DNA of 38,698 bases from Devosia sp. (GCF_014860165.1 NZ_JACZKG010000045.1:1-38698); one strand, 5' to 3'; positions 16,854-26,120 are shown, counted from the first letter of the stretch. Made by a program: numbers and translations. Notes: generated from the letters alone by a model not told the origin.

Positions 16854-18182
16854 ATGAAGAAACTAGGACTGCTGCTGTCGACAGCCATGATCGCAGCGCT
16901 CGCCCAGGCTCCCCAGGCCGCCGCCCAGACCGAGATCGCCTGGTGGCACGCCATGGATGCCGAGCTGGGCAAGAAGCTCGAAGAAATCGCCACCGGCTTC
17001 AACGAGAGCCAGTCGGAATTCAAGATCGTGCCGAGCTACAAGGGCACCTATCCCGAGACGCTGACCGCCGCCATCGCCGCGTTCCGTGCCAACGAGCAGC
17101 CTGCCATTGTCCAGGTCTTCGAAGTGGGCACCGGCACGATGATGGCCGCCAAGGGCGCCGTCTACCCGGTCTACCAGCTCATGGCCGACAATGGCGAGCC
17201 GTGGGATCCGAGCGGCTTCCTCGCCCCGGTCACCGGCTACTATTCGGACGTGGACGGCAACATCCTGTCGATGCCGTTCAACTCCTCCACCCCGATCATG
17301 TACTACAACAAGGACGTGTTCGAGAAAGCCGGCCTTGATCCCGAAACCCCGCCCAAGACCTGGGCCGAGCTCGAAACCATGAGCCGCCAGATCATGGAAT
17401 CGGGCGCCGCCCCCTGTGGCTTCACCAGCGGCTGGATCACCTGGGTGCAGACGGAAAACCTGTCGGCCATCCACGACCAGCCGTTCGGCACGCTCGACAA
17501 CGGCTTTGGTGGTCTCGAAACCGAGTTCAGCTTCAACGGCCCCGTGCAGGTCAAGCACTGGGACAATCTGAAGAAGTGGGCGGATGAAGGCCTGTTCCAA
17601 TATGGCGGCCCGGTGGGCGGCGGCGATGCCCCGCCAAAGTTCTACGCCCAGGAATGCGCCATCTACATGAACTCTTCGGCCTCGCGCGCTGGCGTGATCA
17701 ACAACTCCAAGGAGTTCGAGGTCGGCTTCGCACCCCTGCCCTATTATGACGACGTGATCACCGAGCCGAAGAATTCGATCATCGGCGGCGCGACACTCTG
17801 GGCGCTCAATGGCAAGGATCCTGAAGTCTACAAGGGCGTCGCCCAGTTCTTCACCTATCTGAGCCAGCCTGAAGTTCAGGCTGCCTGGCACCAGGCGACC
17901 GGCTACCTGCCGATCACCAACGCTGCCTATGATCTCGGCCAGGAGCAGGGCTACTACGAGCAGAACCCGGGTTCGGACATCGCCATCCAGCAGATCACCC
18001 GCGGCACGCCGACGGCCAATTCCAAGGGCGTTCGCTTCGGCAACCTGACCCAGGCCCGCACCGTGGTGGATGAAGAGTTCGAAGCCATGCTGGCCGGCAA
18101 CAAGACCGCCCAGGAAGCGCTGGACGCAGCCGTCGAACGCGGCAACCAGATCCTGCGCGACTTCCAGGCCGCCAACCAATAG
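16854..18182 (+). CDS. ugpB: sn-Glycerol-3-phosphate ABC transporter substrate-binding protein UgpB
   Basis: A 442-residue periplasmic protein with a Sec signal peptide ending near QAAAQ. It follows E. coli UgpB closely along its whole length: WWHAMDAELGKKLEEIA, FKIVPSYKGTYPETLTAAIA, FNSSTPIMYYNKDVFEKAGL, SGWITWVQTENLSA, IIGGATLWALNGKD, WHQATGYLPITNAAYDL and VDEEFEAM. UgpB binds glycerol-3-phosphate and glycerophosphodiesters for use as phosphate source. The ATG at 16854 has AGGAGG 9 bases upstream; an in-frame start at 16773 would precede the ribosome binding site. First gene of the ugp operon. Confidence 0.96.
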   Translation: MKKLGLLLSTAMIAALAQAPQAAAQTEIAWWHAMDAELGKKLEEIATGFNESQSEFKIVPSYKGTYPETLTAAIAAFRANEQPAIVQVFEVGTGTMMAAKGAVYPVYQLMADNGEPWDPSGFLAPVTGYYSDVDGNILSMPFNSSTPIMYYNKDVFEKAGLDPETPPKTWAELETMSRQIMESGAAPCGFTSGWITWVQTENLSAIHDQPFGTLDNGFGGLETEFSFNGPVQVKHWDNLKKWADEGLFQYGGPVGGGDAPPKFYAQECAIYMNSSASRAGVINNSKEFEVGFAPLPYYDDVITEPKNSIIGGATLWALNGKDPEVYKGVAQFFTYLSQPEVQAAWHQATGYLPITNAAYDLGQEQGYYEQNPGSDIAIQQITRGTPTANSKGVRFGNLTQARTVVDEEFEAMLAGNKTAQEALDAAVERGNQILRDFQAANQ

Positions 18183-18204
18183 GCCTGTTGGCCCCTCCCA
18201 AGCC

Positions 18205-18234
18205 CGCTTCACCCTCTCCCGAGAGGGTGAAGCG
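18205..18234. repeat. Perfect 14-bp palindrome between ugpB and ugpA
   Basis: CGCTTCACCCTCTC and its exact reverse complement are separated by CC, forming a very stable stem-loop 22 bases after the ugpB stop. No T-run follows, so read-through to ugpA is expected. Such intercistronic stems after a binding-protein gene are known to protect the upstream message (malE-malF is the classic case). Similar GAGAGGGTGAAG-type palindromes are common as dispersed repeats. Confidence 0.7.
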
Positions 18235-18296
18235 CCAGTATTGCCGCAAGGCGACAGCGTAGCTGCGCCGGGCGCGGCCCCAGAACGAGGCGGAGC

Positions 18297-19181
18297 ATGC
18301 AGGCCAAGCGAACAGTCTTTCCCAACAAGGGTCTCCCCTACCTGCTGCTCGTACCGCAGCTGGCGGTGACGCTGATCTTCTTCATCTGGCCAGCGCTGCA
18401 GGCGGTGAAGTCGTCCTTCGAGCGCGAGGACCCGTTCGGCTTCAAGACCACCTTCGTCTGGTTCGAGAACTACCGTCGGCTGTTCATCGACCCGCTCTAT
18501 CTCAGCACAGTCAGCAAGACCGCAATCTTTGCCGTCAGCGTGACGGCACTCTCCATGTCGCTGTCCCTGATCCTCGCGGTCGCGGTGAACCGGGTGCTGC
18601 GCACAAACAGGCTCTACACGACGCTACTGGTATGGCCCTATGCGGTCGCGCCGGTCGTGGTGGGCATATTGTGGTGGTTCATGTTCAACCCCACCATCGG
18701 CATAGCGCCCTATATGCTGCGCGCCGTCGGCATCAGCTGGAACCACCGCGTTGATGGCGTGGATGCGATGGTCCTGATCATTATCGCGGCGAGCTGGAAG
18801 CAGATTTCCTACAACTTCCTGTTCTTCGTCGCCGGTCTGCAATCGGTGCCGCAATCGCTCATCGAAGCGGCAGCCATTGATGGCGCTGGGCCGTTCAAGC
18901 GGTTCTGGACCATCGTCTTCCCGCTGCTGGCGCCCACGACCTTCTTCCTGCTGATCGTCAACATCAACTACGCCATGTTCGACACATTCGGCATCATCGA
19001 CGCCACCACCCAGGGCGGGCCGGCACAGGCGACCAATACGCTGGTCTACAAGGTCTATACCGACGGCTTCATCGGGCTGAACATCGGCTCGTCCTCGGCC
19101 CAGTCGGTAGTGCTGATGATCATCGTCATCGCCCTCACCGCCATCCAGTTCCGCTACGTCGAGCGGCGCATTCAGTATTAG
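18297..19181 (+). CDS. ugpA: Glycerol-3-phosphate ABC transporter permease UgpA
   Basis: A 294-residue inner-membrane protein with six helices. It closely follows E. coli Ugp[81 protein letters not shown] and the EAA loop [21 protein letters not shown]. The ATG at 18297 has a GGCGGAG ribosome site. It follows ugpB after 114 bases holding a palindrome and precedes ugpE by 12 bases. Confidence 0.96.
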   Translation: MQAKRTVFPNKGLPYLLLVPQLAVTLIFFIWPALQAVKSSFEREDPFGFKTTFVWFENYRRLFIDPLYLSTVSKTAIFAVSVTALSMSLSLILAVAVNRVLRTNRLYTTLLVWPYAVAPVVVGILWWFMFNPTIGIAPYMLRAVGISWNHRVDGVDAMVLIIIAASWKQISYNFLFFVAGLQSVPQSLIEAAAIDGAGPFKRFWTIVFPLLAPTTFFLLIVNINYAMFDTFGIIDATTQGGPAQATNTLVYKVYTDGFIGLNIGSSSAQSVVLMIIVIALTAIQFRYVERRIQY

Positions 19182-19193
19182 GGAGCGGCCAAA

Positions 19194-20042
19194 ATGATCG
19201 AAAACAGACCTTTCCTGGCCTTCCTCACCCATCTGGTGCTGATCCTGGGCGTCGTCATCGTGGTGTTCCCTGTCTATCTGGCCTTCGTGGCCTCCACGCA
19301 TGGCAGCGGCGACTTCATGCGCGGCCTCGTGCCGCTGCTGCCTGGCCCGCACATGATCGAAAACTACAGCTTCATGCTCAATGAGGGCATCTCCACCGCC
19401 GGGGCGCCGCCGCTGTCGATCATGCTGCTGAACTCGCTGGTGATGGCCATTTCCATCGCGGTGGGCAAAATCATCATTTCGATCCTGTCCGCCTATGCCA
19501 TCGTGTTCTTCAAGTTCCCATTCCGGCTGCTGGCCTTCTGGACCATCTTCATCACCCTGATGCTGCCGGTCGAGGTGCGCATCATTCCCACCTTCAAGGT
19601 GGTGGCCGATCTGGGCATGCTCAATTCCTATCCGGGCCTGATCATCCCGCTGATCGCCTCGGCGACCGCCACATTCCTGTTCCGGCAATTCTTCCTCACC
19701 GTTCCGGATGAACTGATGGAAGCCGCGCGGGTCGACGGGGCCGGGCCGATGAAGTTCTTCCGCGATATCCTGCTGCCGCTCAGCCGGACCAATATCGCGG
19801 CGCTCTTCGTCATCCTCTTCATCTATGGCTGGGTGCAGTATCTGTGGCCGCTGCTGGTGACCACCGACAGCCGCTATTACACGATCGTCATGGGTATCAA
19901 GCGGCTGGCGGCTACCGCCGATGCCGAGCCGCAGTGGAACTTCGTCATGGCCGCGGTGATCCTGGCCATGCTGCCCCCCGTCCTCGTCGTCATCCTGATG
20001 CAGCGCCTGTTCGTCAAAGGCCTGGTCGAAACCGAGAAATAA
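19194..20042 (+). CDS. ugpE: Glycerol-3-phosphate ABC transporter permease UgpE
   Basis: A 282-residue inner-membrane protein, partner of UgpA. Matching phrases are [13 protein letters not shown], a long periplasmic loop, [43 protein letters not shown] and the EAA loop [21 protein letters not shown], ending [13 protein letters not shown]. An AGGGAG ribosome site precedes the ATG. Five bases separate it from ugpC. Confidence 0.96.
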   Translation: MIENRPFLAFLTHLVLILGVVIVVFPVYLAFVASTHGSGDFMRGLVPLLPGPHMIENYSFMLNEGISTAGAPPLSIMLLNSLVMAISIAVGKIIISILSAYAIVFFKFPFRLLAFWTIFITLMLPVEVRIIPTFKVVADLGMLNSYPGLIIPLIASATATFLFRQFFLTVPDELMEAARVDGAGPMKFFRDILLPLSRTNIAALFVILFIYGWVQYLWPLLVTTDSRYYTIVMGIKRLAATADAEPQWNFVMAAVILAMLPPVLVVILMQRLFVKGLVETEK

Positions 20043-20047
20043 ATATC

Positions 20048-21088
20048 ATGGCAAGCATCGACATCACGGGCGTCAAGAAAATCTATGCCGGCGGCGTCAC
20101 CGCCATCCATAACCTCGACCTCGCCATACCCGACGGGGAGCTGGTGGTGCTGGTGGGGCCATCGGGCTGCGGCAAGTCCACCCTGCTGCGGATGATTGCC
20201 GGGCTTGAGGCGATCAGCGAGGGCACGATCGCCATCGACGGCACCGTGGTCAACGCCAAGGAGCCGGCGGAACGCGATATCGCCATGGTGTTCCAGAACT
20301 ATGCGCTCTATCCGCATATGACGGTACGCGGCAATCTCGAATACGGGCTCAAGAACCGGGGGACGCCGCGTGACGAGATCGACCGACGCGTCAACGAAGC
20401 CGCGCGCATTCTCGAAATCGCGCCTTTCCTCGACCGGCGCCCGCGCCAGCTATCGGGCGGGCAGCGCCAGCGCGTGGCCATGGGCCGGGCCATCGTGCGC
20501 CAGCCCAAGGCCTTCCTGTTCGACGAGCCGCTGAGCAACCTCGACGCCAAACTGCGCGGGCAGATGCGAATCGAGATCAAGCGGCTGCAGCGCAACCTGG
20601 CGACGACCAGCGTCTATGTCACCCATGACCAGCTCGAAGCCATGACCCTGGCCGACCGGCTGGTGGTGATGAATGCCGGCCGGATCGAGCAGGTCGGCGC
20701 GCCACTGGCGCTCTACGAGCGCCCCGCCACCCTGTTTGTGGCTGGCTTCATCGGTTCGCCGCCGATGAACCTTATCGAGATCGACTACCTGCGCGACAAG
20801 GGCGCTCTCACCCTGCCAGAGGGTACCGACCTGGTCGGCATTCGTCCCGACACCATCCAGCTGACCCAGCCCGAGGGTCCACACCTGGTGATGCATGCCA
20901 CCGTCGAGCTCTACGAACCGATCGGCGGGGAAAGCCACCTGCATATGCGGCTCGAGGGCAGCGGCCAGTTGATCGTGGCCGCAGTGCCGGCACGCACCGC
21001 GGTGACCGAGGGCGCCAAGGCCGTGCTGTATGTGAGCATGAGCGACCTGCATCCATTCAACAAGGAAACGGGGCGCCGCACCGACTGA
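20048..21088 (+). CDS. ugpC: Glycerol-3-phosphate ABC transporter ATP-binding protein UgpC
   Basis: A 346-residue ATPase of the MalK/UgpC type: [16 protein letters not shown] (Walker A), [42 protein letters not shown] (Walker B) and [14 protein letters not shown], then a MalK-type regulatory OB-fold domain with [10 protein letters not shown] and a [12 protein letters not shown] segment. It sits on the cytoplasmic face of the UgpAE pair. The operon here lacks the ugpQ phosphodiesterase gene that follows in E. coli. Confidence 0.95.
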   Translation: MASIDITGVKKIYAGGVTAIHNLDLAIPDGELVVLVGPSGCGKSTLLRMIAGLEAISEGTIAIDGTVVNAKEPAERDIAMVFQNYALYPHMTVRGNLEYGLKNRGTPRDEIDRRVNEAARILEIAPFLDRRPRQLSGGQRQRVAMGRAIVRQPKAFLFDEPLSNLDAKLRGQMRIEIKRLQRNLATTSVYVTHDQLEAMTLADRLVVMNAGRIEQVGAPLALYERPATLFVAGFIGSPPMNLIEIDYLRDKGALTLPEGTDLVGIRPDTIQLTQPEGPHLVMHATVELYEPIGGESHLHMRLEGSGQLIVAAVPARTAVTEGAKAVLYVSMSDLHPFNKETGRRTD

Positions 21089-21115
21089 CACTGGGCGTCA
21101 CCAGGGGACAGACAG

Positions 21116-21259
21116 ATGATCAACAGCGGACCTCGGAGCACCGGGGAAGTTCAGTCGCGGCGCGGCGTGATCGTGGCAGCGCAATGCCAGGGTGCGGTCG
21201 GCCGGGTGCGCGGCGATGTCGTCGACATCTGCGACAGCCCCCGCTTTTTCCTAGAGTGA
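21116..21259 (+). CDS. Possible small protein of 47 residues between ugpC and the DeoR gene
   Basis: The ATG at 21116 has AGGGGA 5 bases upstream and ends at a TGA 4 bases before the DeoR-family start. The product (starts MINSGPRSTGEVQSRRG, ends SPRFFLE, with a short hydrophobic strand GVIVAAQ) matches nothing I recognise and has no signal peptide. It may be a leader peptide coupling translation to the regulator, or chance. Without conservation evidence this stays tentative. Confidence 0.3.
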   Translation: MINSGPRSTGEVQSRRGVIVAAQCQGAVGRVRGDVVDICDSPRFFLE

Positions 21260-21263
21260 AGCG

Positions 21264-22049
21264 ATGGATTCCCGGCTTTCCGAGCGGCAGAATGACATCC
21301 TCGCCCGGATCGGCGCGCGCGGTGCGCAGCAGATTGACCGGTTGGCGCAGGACTATGGCCTGACCACCCAGAGCATCAGGCGGGACATCAACGTCCTGTG
21401 CGCACTCGGGCTGGCCCGGCGGCTGCATGGCGGGGTCGACCTGCCGGTGCTGCCGCAGAATACCTCCATCAGCGCGCGGGCGGGCCTGCATGAGGCCGCC
21501 AAGCGCCTGATCGCCGCCCGTGTTGCGCAGGACATCCCCAATGGCTCGACCGTGTTCATGGGCATTGGCACCACGGTTCGTTTCACCGCCGAAGCGTTGC
21601 GCGGACATGCGGGCCTCACCGTCGTCACCAACAATGTCGACGTGGCGCTGATCCTGGGCGAGGCGGAGGGCATGGAGATGCATCTGGTGGGCGGCGTGTG
21701 GCGGCCCAATGACCGCGACCTGGTCGGCCCCGAGGCCATTCGCTACTTCGAGCGGTTTCACGCCACCCATGCCGTTGTCGGCGCCGGGGGTCTCAATCCG
21801 ACCAGCGGCGCTCTCGACTTCAGCTACGGGGAGGCGCAGATCACCAATGCCATTCTGCAGAATTCGCGAACGCGCTATCTGGCGGCGGACGCCAGCAAGT
21901 GGCGGGGCACGGCGGCCGTGCGGGTCGCGCCGTTTTCCGCATTCACCCATTTCGTGACCGATATGATGCCGCACGAGCACGATAGTGAAGTCAGCCTGGC
22001 GCAAAGCGGAGTGCGGGTCATTGTATGCGGATCGCCGGACGGGGACTGA
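21264..22049 (+). CDS. DeoR/GlpR-family transcriptional regulator
   Basis: A 261-residue protein. The N-terminal DeoR helix-turn-helix (RQNDILARIGARGAQQIDRLAQDYGLTTQSIRRDINVLC, about residues 8-46) is followed by the RRLHGG hinge and the sugar-phosphate isomerase-like sensor domain with GIGTTV, VTNNVDVA, VGGVWRP and DASKW. Regulators of this type respond to phosphorylated sugars or glycerol-3-phosphate. Its place 175 bases after ugpC, on the same strand, fits a GlpR-like repressor of the ugp operon. Ligand and target are inferred from context. Confidence 0.9.
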   Translation: MDSRLSERQNDILARIGARGAQQIDRLAQDYGLTTQSIRRDINVLCALGLARRLHGGVDLPVLPQNTSISARAGLHEAAKRLIAARVAQDIPNGSTVFMGIGTTVRFTAEALRGHAGLTVVTNNVDVALILGEAEGMEMHLVGGVWRPNDRDLVGPEAIRYFERFHATHAVVGAGGLNPTSGALDFSYGEAQITNAILQNSRTRYLAADASKWRGTAAVRVAPFSAFTHFVTDMMPHEHDSEVSLAQSGVRVIVCGSPDGD

Positions 22050-22175
22050 GGGGCAACAAGCCTCATCCGCACCGCGCAATCGGGGAGCCCGTTCTCGCTT
22101 GAAGCCCCGCTTCCCAAACGCCGTTCTGTCGGACTGTTTTAGCAGTTGAGCTTTGCGCGCTCCTGTGGCATCTGA

Positions 22176-22202
22176 GGTCGGGAAAACCTTTTCCTTCCGA
22201 CC
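22176..22202. promoter_or_regulatory. Inverted repeat just upstream of the LacI-family gene
   Basis: GGTCGG-GAAAA-CC-TTTTC-CTT-CCGACC forms a stem with a three-base bulge, ending 12 bases before the GTG start. It could be an autoregulatory operator or a leader hairpin that overlaps the ribosome-loading region. No function is proven. Confidence 0.4.
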
Positions 22203-22214
22203 AAGAGGCCTGAT

Positions 22215-23246
22215 GTGGACGATGACCGCTACCCGCTGCGCGCCACTATTCGCGACGTTGCGGAGCGGGCGGGCGTATCGATCGGTACCGCCTCCAAAGC
22301 GCTCAATGACAATGGCCGGCTGAAGACCGAGACGCGGGAGCGGGTGATCGCGGCGGCGCAGGAACTGGGGTTCCGGCCCAACTCCCTGGCACAGAGCCTG
22401 CACCGGACGCGCTCGATGACCGTGGGCGTCTTGTCGACCGACAGCTTCGGACGCTTCGCCTTCCCGATCATCGAGGCCCTGGAGGAGCGACTGGCCGAGC
22501 ATGGCATCGCTATCTTCATGTGCAATGCCACCGATGACCCAGCGCGCGAGAAGCAGCATCTGGACCAGTTGCTGGGCAAGCGCATCGACGGGTTGATCGT
22601 GACCGGGCGGCGCATGGACAAGCGCCCGCCCGTGGCGGTGCCCGGCCAATCCATGCCGGTCATCTACGTGTTTTCGCAGGCCGACGACCCGGAGGCGCTG
22701 TGCCTGCTGCCGGACGATTATGGCGGGGCGATGCAGGCCGTACAGCACCTGATCGGTATCGGTCGCAAGCGCATTGCTCATATCACGGGCCCGGAAACGT
22801 TCGAAGCGGTGACGCTGCGCCACCGGGGCTATCGCGACGCGCTTGCCGCCGCCGGGCTAACGGAGATCGAAGGCTATTATCGCAGGGGCAAATGGTCGGA
22901 AGCCTGGGGGCGCGAGGCGGTGGCCGCCCTGTTCGACGGCGAGGGCGACTTGCCCGACGCACTCTTTTGCGGCAATGACCAGATTGCGCGCGGGGCGACG
23001 GACGCCCTGCGCGAGCGCGGGATCGCCGTGCCCGGCGCTGTCGCCGTGGTGGGTTTCGACAACTGGGACGTGATGACGCGGGCGGCACGGCCGCCGCTCA
23101 GCAGCATCGACATGAACCTGCGCGAACTCGGTCGCCTGGCCGGGGAACGGCTGATCGCCATGATCGCCGGGGAACGCCGCAAGGGCGTCGAACGGCTCCA
23201 CTGTTCCCTGGTCGTGCGCCAATCGTCCGACCCGACCCAATCCTGA
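22215..23246 (+). CDS. LacI-family transcriptional regulator
   Basis: A 343-residue repressor with GTG start. The N-terminal helix-turn-helix is ATIRDVAERAGVSIGTASKALNDNGRLKTETRERV (about residues 10-45), followed by the hinge GFRPNSLAQSL and a periplasmic-binding-protein-like sensor domain with DDYGGAMQAVQHLI, ALFCGNDQIARGATDALRERG and VVGFDNWD. The downstream GH127 gene starts 23 bases later, so they share a transcript; the likely effector is an arabinose-containing sugar or its product. Confidence 0.92.
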   Translation: MDDDRYPLRATIRDVAERAGVSIGTASKALNDNGRLKTETRERVIAAAQELGFRPNSLAQSLHRTRSMTVGVLSTDSFGRFAFPIIEALEERLAEHGIAIFMCNATDDPAREKQHLDQLLGKRIDGLIVTGRRMDKRPPVAVPGQSMPVIYVFSQADDPEALCLLPDDYGGAMQAVQHLIGIGRKRIAHITGPETFEAVTLRHRGYRDALAAAGLTEIEGYYRRGKWSEAWGREAVAALFDGEGDLPDALFCGNDQIARGATDALRERGIAVPGAVAVVGFDNWDVMTRAARPPLSSIDMNLRELGRLAGERLIAMIAGERRKGVERLHCSLVVRQSSDPTQS

Positions 23247-23269
23247 AAAAGACTACTGGAGGAGCTCCA

Positions 23270-25177
23270 ATGAGCCGCTACGCCCCCGTCAATTTCCCCG
23301 ATGTGAAGCTCGAGGGAAAATTCTGGCATGAACGGCTGGAGACCGTGCTGACCAGGACCATTCCCAGCCAGCACAAGAAGCTGGCGGAATACACGATCCT
23401 GGATTCGATCAAGCTGCCAAGCCCGCCGCCACCGCTGCGCTTTCCGCGCCACGGCAACGGATTCACCGTGCAGGTGTTCTGGGACAGTGACGTAGGCAAG
23501 TGGATCGAGGCGGCAAGCTACGCCCTGGCCCATCGTCGCGATGCCGATGTCGAAGCCAAGATCGAGGCCATTGTCGACGATTTCGAGAAGGCACAGGCGC
23601 CCGATGGCTATCTCAACTGCTGGTATCTGGGGCGCGAGCCGGAGAACCGCTGGACCAACCTGCGCGACAATCACGAGATGTATAATGCCGGGCATCTGCT
23701 CGAAGGGGCCATCGCCTATTTCCGGGTGACGGGCCGCCGCCGCTGGCTGGACATCATGGAGCGCTATCTCGACCACATCTACTCGGTGTTCGGCACCGGC
23801 CCCGGCCAGAAGCGCGGCTATGACGGGCATGAGGAAATCGAGCTGGCACTGATGAAGCTCTACTACCTCACCCGCGACCGCAAGCATCTCGACTTCGCCA
23901 CCTATCTCATCAATGAACGCGGCCGGCAGCCGCATTACTTCGATATCGAACGGGCCGAGCGGGAGGCGCGCGACCCGCGCCAGCCCTATCCCTTCGCCAA
24001 TTACGAATACAGCCAGAGCCACAAGCCGGTGCGCGAGCAGGACAAGGTGGTCGGCCACGCAGTTCGGGCGATGTACCTTTATACCGCCATGGCGGACCTG
24101 GCGGCCGAACTCGGCGACGCAGCGCTGAAGCATGCCTGCGAGGTGCTTTGGGACGACGTGATGGAGACCAAGATGTATGTGACGGCGGGCCTCGGGCCGT
24201 CGGCGCATAACGAGGGCTTCACCCACGATTTCGACCTGCCCAACCAGACGGCCTATGCCGAGACCTGCGCTTCGGTGGCGCTGATCTTCTGGGCCCAGCG
24301 CATGCTGCATCTCGATCTCGACGGCAAGTATGCCGACATTCTCGAACTGGCCATGTTCAATGGCGCGCTGAGTGGCCTCAGCCGCGACGGCGAGCACTAT
24401 TTCTACGCCAATCCGCTCGAAAGCGATGGCACGCCGACGCGCTGGGACTGGCACACCTGCCCCTGCTGCACGATGAATGTCAGCCGGCTGGTGGCCTCGG
24501 TGGGCGGATATTTCCTCTCGGCGGCGGATGATGGGGTCGCCTTCCACCTCTATGGCGGGATTTCGACCGAGGTCGAGCTTGCCGGCACCAGGGTCGGCCT
24601 GCGAGAGGTTTCGACCTATCCGTGGAATGGCGACATCAAGATTCATGTCGATCCGGCGAACCCGGCGGCGTTCGACGTCAAGCTGCGCATCCCGGGCTGG
24701 TCTGAGGGCGCCAAGGTCTCGGTCAATGGCGAGGCCGTGGATGTAGCCAGGGCGGTCAACGGTTACCTCACGATCAACAGGACCTGGACCAGGGGCGATG
24801 TGATCAGCCTGGATCTGCCGATGCCGCCGGTGCGGCTCTATGCGCATCCCGGCGTGATCATGGATGCCGGTCGCGTGGCGCTCAAGCGTGGGCCGCTGGT
24901 CTATTGCCTTGAGGAAGTCGACAATCCGGGTGGGCGGGTGCAGCGGCTGAAACTGCCGCGCGCGGCGGAGCTTCGGGCGGAGACGCGTGCTGACCTGTTC
25001 GATGGCGTGGTGACGCTCAAGGCCGATGCGCTGGCGATCGAGGAGGGTGACTGGACAACGCTCTACCGCACGACCCCGCCGACGGACGAGCCGGCAACGC
25101 TGACCGCCCTGCCCTATTATCTGTGGGCCAACCGGGGCCAGGGCTCCATGCTGGTCTGGGTGCCGGAAGTGCAGTGA
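23270..25177 (+). CDS. Glycoside hydrolase family 127 protein, probable beta-L-arabinofuranosidase
   Basis: A 635-residue protein without a signal peptide, so cytoplasmic. The (alpha/alpha)6 barrel core carries the GH127 zinc-thiolate centre: by analogy with the HypBA1 enzyme, Glu331 and Cys333 (YAETCAS) and Cys399/Cys400 (HTCPCCTMN) would bind zinc, Cys399 being the nucleophile. Other family phrases are DSDVGKWIEAASYALA, QAPDGYLNCWY and NHEMYNAGHLLEGAIAYF. C-terminal beta-sandwich domains follow. A strong ribosome site, GGAGGAG, precedes the ATG. It would release L-arabinose from imported arabinofuranosides; no dedicated transporter is adjacent. GH127 members can have other specificities. 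Confidence 0.92.
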   Translation: MSRYAPVNFPDVKLEGKFWHERLETVLTRTIPSQHKKLAEYTILDSIKLPSPPPPLRFPRHGNGFTVQVFWDSDVGKWIEAASYALAHRRDADVEAKIEAIVDDFEKAQAPDGYLNCWYLGREPENRWTNLRDNHEMYNAGHLLEGAIAYFRVTGRRRWLDIMERYLDHIYSVFGTGPGQKRGYDGHEEIELALMKLYYLTRDRKHLDFATYLINERGRQPHYFDIERAEREARDPRQPYPFANYEYSQSHKPVREQDKVVGHAVRAMYLYTAMADLAAELGDAALKHACEVLWDDVMETKMYVTAGLGPSAHNEGFTHDFDLPNQTAYAETCASVALIFWAQRMLHLDLDGKYADILELAMFNGALSGLSRDGEHYFYANPLESDGTPTRWDWHTCPCCTMNVSRLVASVGGYFLSAADDGVAFHLYGGISTEVELAGTRVGLREVSTYPWNGDIKIHVDPANPAAFDVKLRIPGWSEGAKVSVNGEAVDVARAVNGYLTINRTWTRGDVISLDLPMPPVRLYAHPGVIMDAGRVALKRGPLVYCLEEVDNPGGRVQRLKLPRAAELRAETRADLFDGVVTLKADALAIEEGDWTTLYRTTPPTDEPATLTALPYYLWANRGQGSMLVWVPEVQ

Positions 25178-25232
25178 GGCTCTCACCTCTCCCCTGAGGG
25201 ACGAGGGCCGCGCCGGCCAATATTCGCGCAAC

Positions 25233-25261
25233 AAAAAACCGGCGCCCCTTTGGGACGCCGG
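25233..25261 (-). terminator. Intrinsic terminator of the PRC-barrel gene
   Basis: CCGGCG-C-CCC, loop TTT, GGG-A-CGCCGG forms a stem with one mismatch. Read on the minus strand it is followed by TTTTTT, about 40 bases after the PRC-barrel gene. Confidence 0.85.
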
Positions 25262-25301
25262 CGGCATTATCATTTGGTGCTGAAATGCCTTGGGGGCATG
25301 G

Positions 25302-25691
25302 CTAGATCCAGTAGGGGGCCACGCCGTAATAGTCATAGACTCGACGACCGTTTTCGGACGTCCAGTAGTCATCGTCGTCGCGCTCGTATTTCGGCGCGCC
25401 TTCGAGCTGGTCCTTGGTGACGTCGACGCGATAGCCGCCGAGGCTTTCGTCATAGTTGAGCTTGGACCAGGGCAGCGGATAGTGATCGTGGCCGATGCCG
25501 AGGAAACCGCCGAAGCTCAGCACGGCATAGGAGACCTTGCCGCTGCGCTTTTCGACGAGGATGCGTTCGATCGAGCCGATATGCTCGCCGCGCGGATCGT
25601 AGACCTTGGTGCCCTCGACCTTATCGGACGCGATGAGATCGTGGGTTTCCTTGACGTCGGCATCGCGATTGCGAACATCTTCGTAAGCCAT
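25302..25691 (-). CDS. PRC-barrel domain protein, stress-associated
   Basis: A 129-residue soluble protein. The PRC-barrel core spans about residues 17-95 (LIASDKVEGTKVYDPRGEHIGSIERILVEKRSGKVSYAVLSFGG and the following LPWSKL and GGYRVDVTKDQL). The C-terminal tail is acidic and Tyr-rich, ending YYGVAPYWI. The start at 25691 is chosen for its AGGAG 8 bases upstream, although the frame remains open further. A GGAAC-N16-CGTT promoter lies 35 bases before it, pointing to control by the EcfG general stress sigma factor. PRC-barrel proteins of this size are often stress-induced in alphaproteobacteria; a biochemical role is not known. Confidence 0.87.
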   Translation of the reverse strand: MAYEDVRNRDADVKETHDLIASDKVEGTKVYDPRGEHIGSIERILVEKRSGKVSYAVLSFGGFLGIGHDHYPLPWSKLNYDESLGGYRVDVTKDQLEGAPKYERDDDDYWTSENGRRVYDYYGVAPYWI

Positions 25692-25725
25692 TTTCGAGCT
25701 CCTCTGTGGTTGCGTGTGGGGGGTC

Positions 25726-25750
25726 AACGTCTCCCTGGCGATGCGGTTCC
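25726..25750 (-). promoter_or_regulatory. EcfG-type general stress promoter
   Basis: On the minus strand GGAAC (25750-25746), 16 bases, then CGTT (25729-25726) match the EcfG consensus exactly. The gap to the PRC-barrel start (25691) leaves a short leader with ribosome site. Confidence 0.8.
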
Positions 25751-25793
25751 GGCCCAAAAAAATGTGATCGGGCGAGCCCTTGCCCTGCCCGGG

Positions 25794-25819
25794 GGAACCG
25801 GCAACCCGCCCTTCGCATT
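25794..25819 (+). promoter_or_regulatory. Near-match EcfG-type promoter for the divergent small genes
   Basis: GGAAC (25794-25798), 17 bases, then CATT (one base off CGTT). It lies 44 bases before the start at 25863, in the expected orientation, opposite the perfect site serving the PRC-barrel gene. Confidence 0.4.
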
Positions 25820-25862
25820 GCTTTCCTGAGGGTCCTTTCCGACCCATAAAAGGAGATGCGCC

Positions 25863-26120
25863 ATGGTTTTCGACAGCCTCCGCGACCGCATGGGCGGGCA
25901 TGACAATGTCACTCCCATGAGCATCGCGCATAACAGCCTGTTTACCGCCAAGGAGAAGATCGAGCTGCTCAACCAGCTCAAGGCCGACGTGACCGGAGCG
26001 ACGCAGGAAGGCACGGAGCTCGGCTTTGGTCCCGAAGAGATCGACGAGGCCATTGCCGAGGTGCGGCAGGGCGTCCAGAGCGGCGTCGGCTCGGAAACCG
26101 TCGTCAAGGGAGATTTCTGA
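25863..26120 (+). CDS. Small soluble protein of unknown function (85 residues)
   Basis: An 85-residue protein with AAGGAGA before the ATG. It is mostly helical with no signal peptide or membrane segment: an acidic/polar helix SLFTAKEKIELLNQLKADVT, then a Gly-rich turn ELGFGPEEIDEAIAEVRQGVQ. I do not recognise a family. Its stop overlaps the next start (TGATG), so the two are coupled. The shared promoter region with the PRC-barrel gene, and a near-match EcfG promoter, suggest a stress-related role. Confidence 0.7.
   Translation: MVFDSLRDRMGGHDNVTPMSIAHNSLFTAKEKIELLNQLKADVTGATQEGTELGFGPEEIDEAIAEVRQGVQSGVGSETVVKGDF

Noticed and set aside
22877..25453. An 858-codon open frame antisense to the LacI and GH127 genes
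   Set aside because: It is the mirror of the GH127 gene, with low-complexity composition and no domain or ribosome site; a shadow of coding bias.
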